Shown here one piece after another: positions 5,933 through 6,941 of a stretch of DNA of 6,941 nucleotides. A program made the position numbers and the translations under genes. Within the stretch, counting starts at the first letter, position 1; each line of letters opens with the position of its first letter. A model generated the notes under the pieces. It was not told the DNA's origin, searched no databases, and saw nothing but the letters and a program-made list of their open reading frames with translations. Source of the DNA: Marinobacter sp. (GTDB taxonomy: Bacteria; Pseudomonadota; Gammaproteobacteria; Pseudomonadales; Oleiphilaceae); NCBI GenBank assembly GCA_017643965.1, contig JAEPMM010000177.1, forward strand, positions 1 through 6,941, given 5' to 3'.

Positions 5933-6648
5933 GTGTCCGGAGCAGCACCGGTGCCCCGTGCCTTGAGGCGATAGAATTCTTCGATCACGCCGGCCATGGC
6001 CTCCGGGCAGTAGGGCCGCAGGCCGCTCAGCACCAGCCGCTTGCTGACCTCACCCACGGCGGTGCCGCCAGCGATCAGCTGATATTCCAGCAGAACGTTG
6101 CCGCGCTTGCCAGCGGCGTCCAGGGAGGCGTTGCTCAGCTCGAGATCCGGCGACGGCAGCTCCAGGCTGGTGAGGGCCAGACTCATGCTCTCGTACATGA
6201 CCATCGGCCGGTCAGGATTGAACATCACCCCGTTCGATTCCATCAACGGCTTCAGGGTATGGGGGAAGTTCTTGCCGGAGGCCGCCACGTAGGCGCGGGT
6301 AATGTCCTCGATCAGTTGTTCGTCCGTGGTGCAGGCACCACTGCGGGTCACTTCGATGTAGACCTTGCCGGCGTCATCGCAGACGTCTATGCCAGTCGCG
6401 GTGTCCACGAATTGCAGCGGCACGCCGGCACCCAGCAGGCTGCGGAAGCGGAAGGTCATGTGCTCCGAGAGCCCGAAGCGGGCCACCACGATGGCGAACA
6501 GCAGGTCGCCGGGTACGCAGAAGCGGCGGGCATCCGGATCGTGAATGGGGTTGAAGTCCCCTGCGATTTCTTTGGCGAACTGGCTGGCCTGGGGGGCGGA
6601 GATGTGTACGCGCCCGTCCTGGACGGAGTGGAAACGATCGAGAAACAT
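5917..6648 (-). CDS. DUF3581-family protein with a hotdog/MaoC-like GDFNPIH motif
   Basis: A 243-residue soluble protein without signal peptide or membrane segments. Its start (MFLDRF, then FAKEIAGDFNPIHD and FCVPGDLLFA) matches what I recall of the DUF3581 family of gammaproteobacteria, whose function is not established. The GDFNPIH motif (Gly30-His36, with Asp31 and His36) is like the catalytic loop of MaoC/PhaJ-type (R)-enoyl-CoA hydratases of the hotdog fold. The PGDLLFAIVV segment after it corresponds to the central hotdog helix region. A second strand-rich half (about 150-225, with LEYQLIAGG and GEVSKRLVLSG) could be a second hotdog unit. An acyl-thioester substrate is an inference only. 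The ATG at 6646-6648 has just a weak AGG 6 nt upstream. The gene lies convergent to ahpC and divergent from ahpF. Confidence 0.82.
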   Translation of the reverse strand: MFLDRFHSVQDGRVHISAPQASQFAKEIAGDFNPIHDPDARRFCVPGDLLFAIVVARFGLSEHMTFRFRSLLGAGVPLQFVDTATGIDVCDDAGKVYIEVTRSGACTTDEQLIEDITRAYVAASGKNFPHTLKPLMESNGVMFNPDRPMVMYESMSLALTSLELPSPDLELSNASLDAAGKRGNVLLEYQLIAGGTAVGEVSKRLVLSGLRPYCPEAMAGVIEEFYRLKARGTGAAPDTKNPG

Positions 6649-6730
6649 GCGCTGCCTATACTGGATGCCAGAGTGTGGTGGTTCGGTTTCTGTGGCACAC
6701 GATACGCTGACGAGCGGTCGTTGGGTATTC

Positions 6731-6759
6731 GCTATTGGTCAAGATCCCGGAGTCGTCAA
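6731..6759 (-). promoter_or_regulatory. Candidate promoter of the DUF3581 gene
   Basis: On the complement, TTGACG (6754-6759, 5 of 6 to the -35) and AATAGC (6731-6736, 3 of 6 to the -10) are 17 bp apart, giving a leader of about 75 nt. The -10 is weak. The -35 is only 9 bp from the ATAG end of the ahpF operator, so regulator bound there could touch polymerase on this side too. Confidence 0.25.
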
Positions 6760-6768
6760 AGGATCAGC

Positions 6769-6805
6769 ATAGCAAAGCTCTATCAAACAGTTTGGGGCAA
6801 TTAAT
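6769..6805. promoter_or_regulatory. OxyR-like operator of ahpF
   Basis: ATAG (6769-6772), 7 bp, CTAT (6780-6783) again gives a perfect ATAG-N7-CTAT half. After 7 bp a degenerate second half follows, TTTG-N7-TAAT (6791-6805). The strong half is distal and the weak half proximal to the promoter, exactly as at ahpC. The distance from the end of CTAT to the -10 is 45 bp in both. OxyR binding is inferred from this match and the gene's identity. Confidence 0.75.
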
Positions 6806-6834
6806 TTGAGCATTGGCTTGCCAGCCCGTATCTT
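6806..6834 (+). promoter_or_regulatory. ahpF promoter (OxyR-dependent type)
   Basis: -35 TTGAGC (6806-6811, 4 of 6), 17-bp spacer and -10 TATCTT (6829-6834). The -10 lies in CCCGTATCTT, identical to the ahpC promoter, and sits 60 bp before the ATG compared with 58 bp in ahpC. The ribosome site AAAGGAG is at 6872-6878, 10 nt before the start codon. Confidence 0.6.
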
Positions 6835-6888
6835 CGCCTCAACTTAATCTATTGTCCCGTTTCAGCATCTTAAAGGAGAAGCACGACT

Positions 6889-6941
6889 ATGTTGGATGCC
6901 AGCATCAAGGAACAACTCAAGGCTTATATGGACAAGCTGCA
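6889..6941 (+). CDS. ahpF: Alkyl hydroperoxide reductase flavoprotein subunit AhpF, N-terminus (runs off window)
   Basis: Only 17 complete codons are visible, but MLDASIKEQLKAYMDKL closely follows the known start of AhpF proteins (MLD..K.QLKAYLEK in enterobacteria). AhpF is the FAD- and NADH-dependent reductase that restores oxidised AhpC through its N-terminal glutaredoxin-like double domain. Start choice is supported by AAAGGAG 10 nt upstream and by the N-terminal match. The gene has its own OxyR-like operator and promoter and is separated from ahpC by an oppositely oriented gene, not fused in an ahpCF operon. The catalytic parts lie beyond the window, so intactness cannot be judged. Confidence 0.85.
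   Translation, partial: MLDASIKEQLKAYMDKL

Noticed and set aside
5304..5948. 214-residue open frame on the complement of ahpC
   Set aside because: It is a mirror frame of a highly conserved, codon-biased gene; no domain, and it crosses the terminator.
6693..6708. Sigma-54-like element (TGGCAC, then GC at the -12 spacing)
   Set aside because: The GG and GC pairs are spaced correctly, but the -12 block matches only 3 of 5 positions. It lies 180 bp before ahpF, upstream of a better OxyR-type promoter.
5863..6804. 313-residue open frame on the plus strand opposite the DUF3581 gene
   Set aside because: It begins inside the end of ahpC, passes through the terminator and is antisense to a clear family protein. 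Its composition is that of a GC-rich shadow frame.

Overview
The window reads as chromosomal DNA of a GC-rich gammaproteobacterium. The AhpC sequence, the DUF3581-type protein beside it and the OxyR-type operators suggest a marine genus such as Marinobacter or a relative. That assignment is an inference from protein character, not from a database search. I see no insertion sequence, CRISPR array, rRNA or tRNA. Coding density is high, and the only long non-coding stretches are 4910-5312 and 6649-6888.

Left part (1-2225): the 3' end of a class II histone-deacetylase-like amidohydrolase gene runs rightwards. It meets an AraC-family regulator gene tail to tail, and the two stop codons share one CTAG. 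The AraC gene is divergent from an EamA/DMT-type exporter gene across a 127-bp gap, a common regulator-target layout.

Middle part (2200-4909, leftward): the exporter gene overlaps by 26 bp the 3' end of a large convergent gene. That gene encodes an outer-membrane-type lipoprotein that joins a soluble-glucose-dehydrogenase-like PQQ beta-propeller to a C-terminal region with two CxxCH haem-binding motifs. Upstream of it on the same strand is a gene for an exported PRC-barrel protein whose C-terminus carries four tandem 11-residue repeats, each starting with Trp.

Right part (4910-6941): this is a peroxide-defence locus. ahpC (2-Cys peroxiredoxin) and the first 17 codons of ahpF (its flavoprotein reductase) both run rightwards, but a DUF3581-family gene lies between them in the opposite direction. 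Each ahp gene has its own promoter with an OxyR-like operator (ATAG-N7-CTAT followed by a degenerate half). The two operators sit exactly the same distance, 45 bp, from identical -10 elements (TATCTT within a shared CCCGTATCTT). ahpC ends at a strong bidirectional terminator whose stem also encodes the C-terminus of the DUF3581 protein. The simplest reading is that the usual ahpCF operon is split into two units co-regulated by OxyR. The DUF3581 protein has a GDFNPIH motif like that of MaoC/hotdog hydratases, and it may share the operator region with ahpF.
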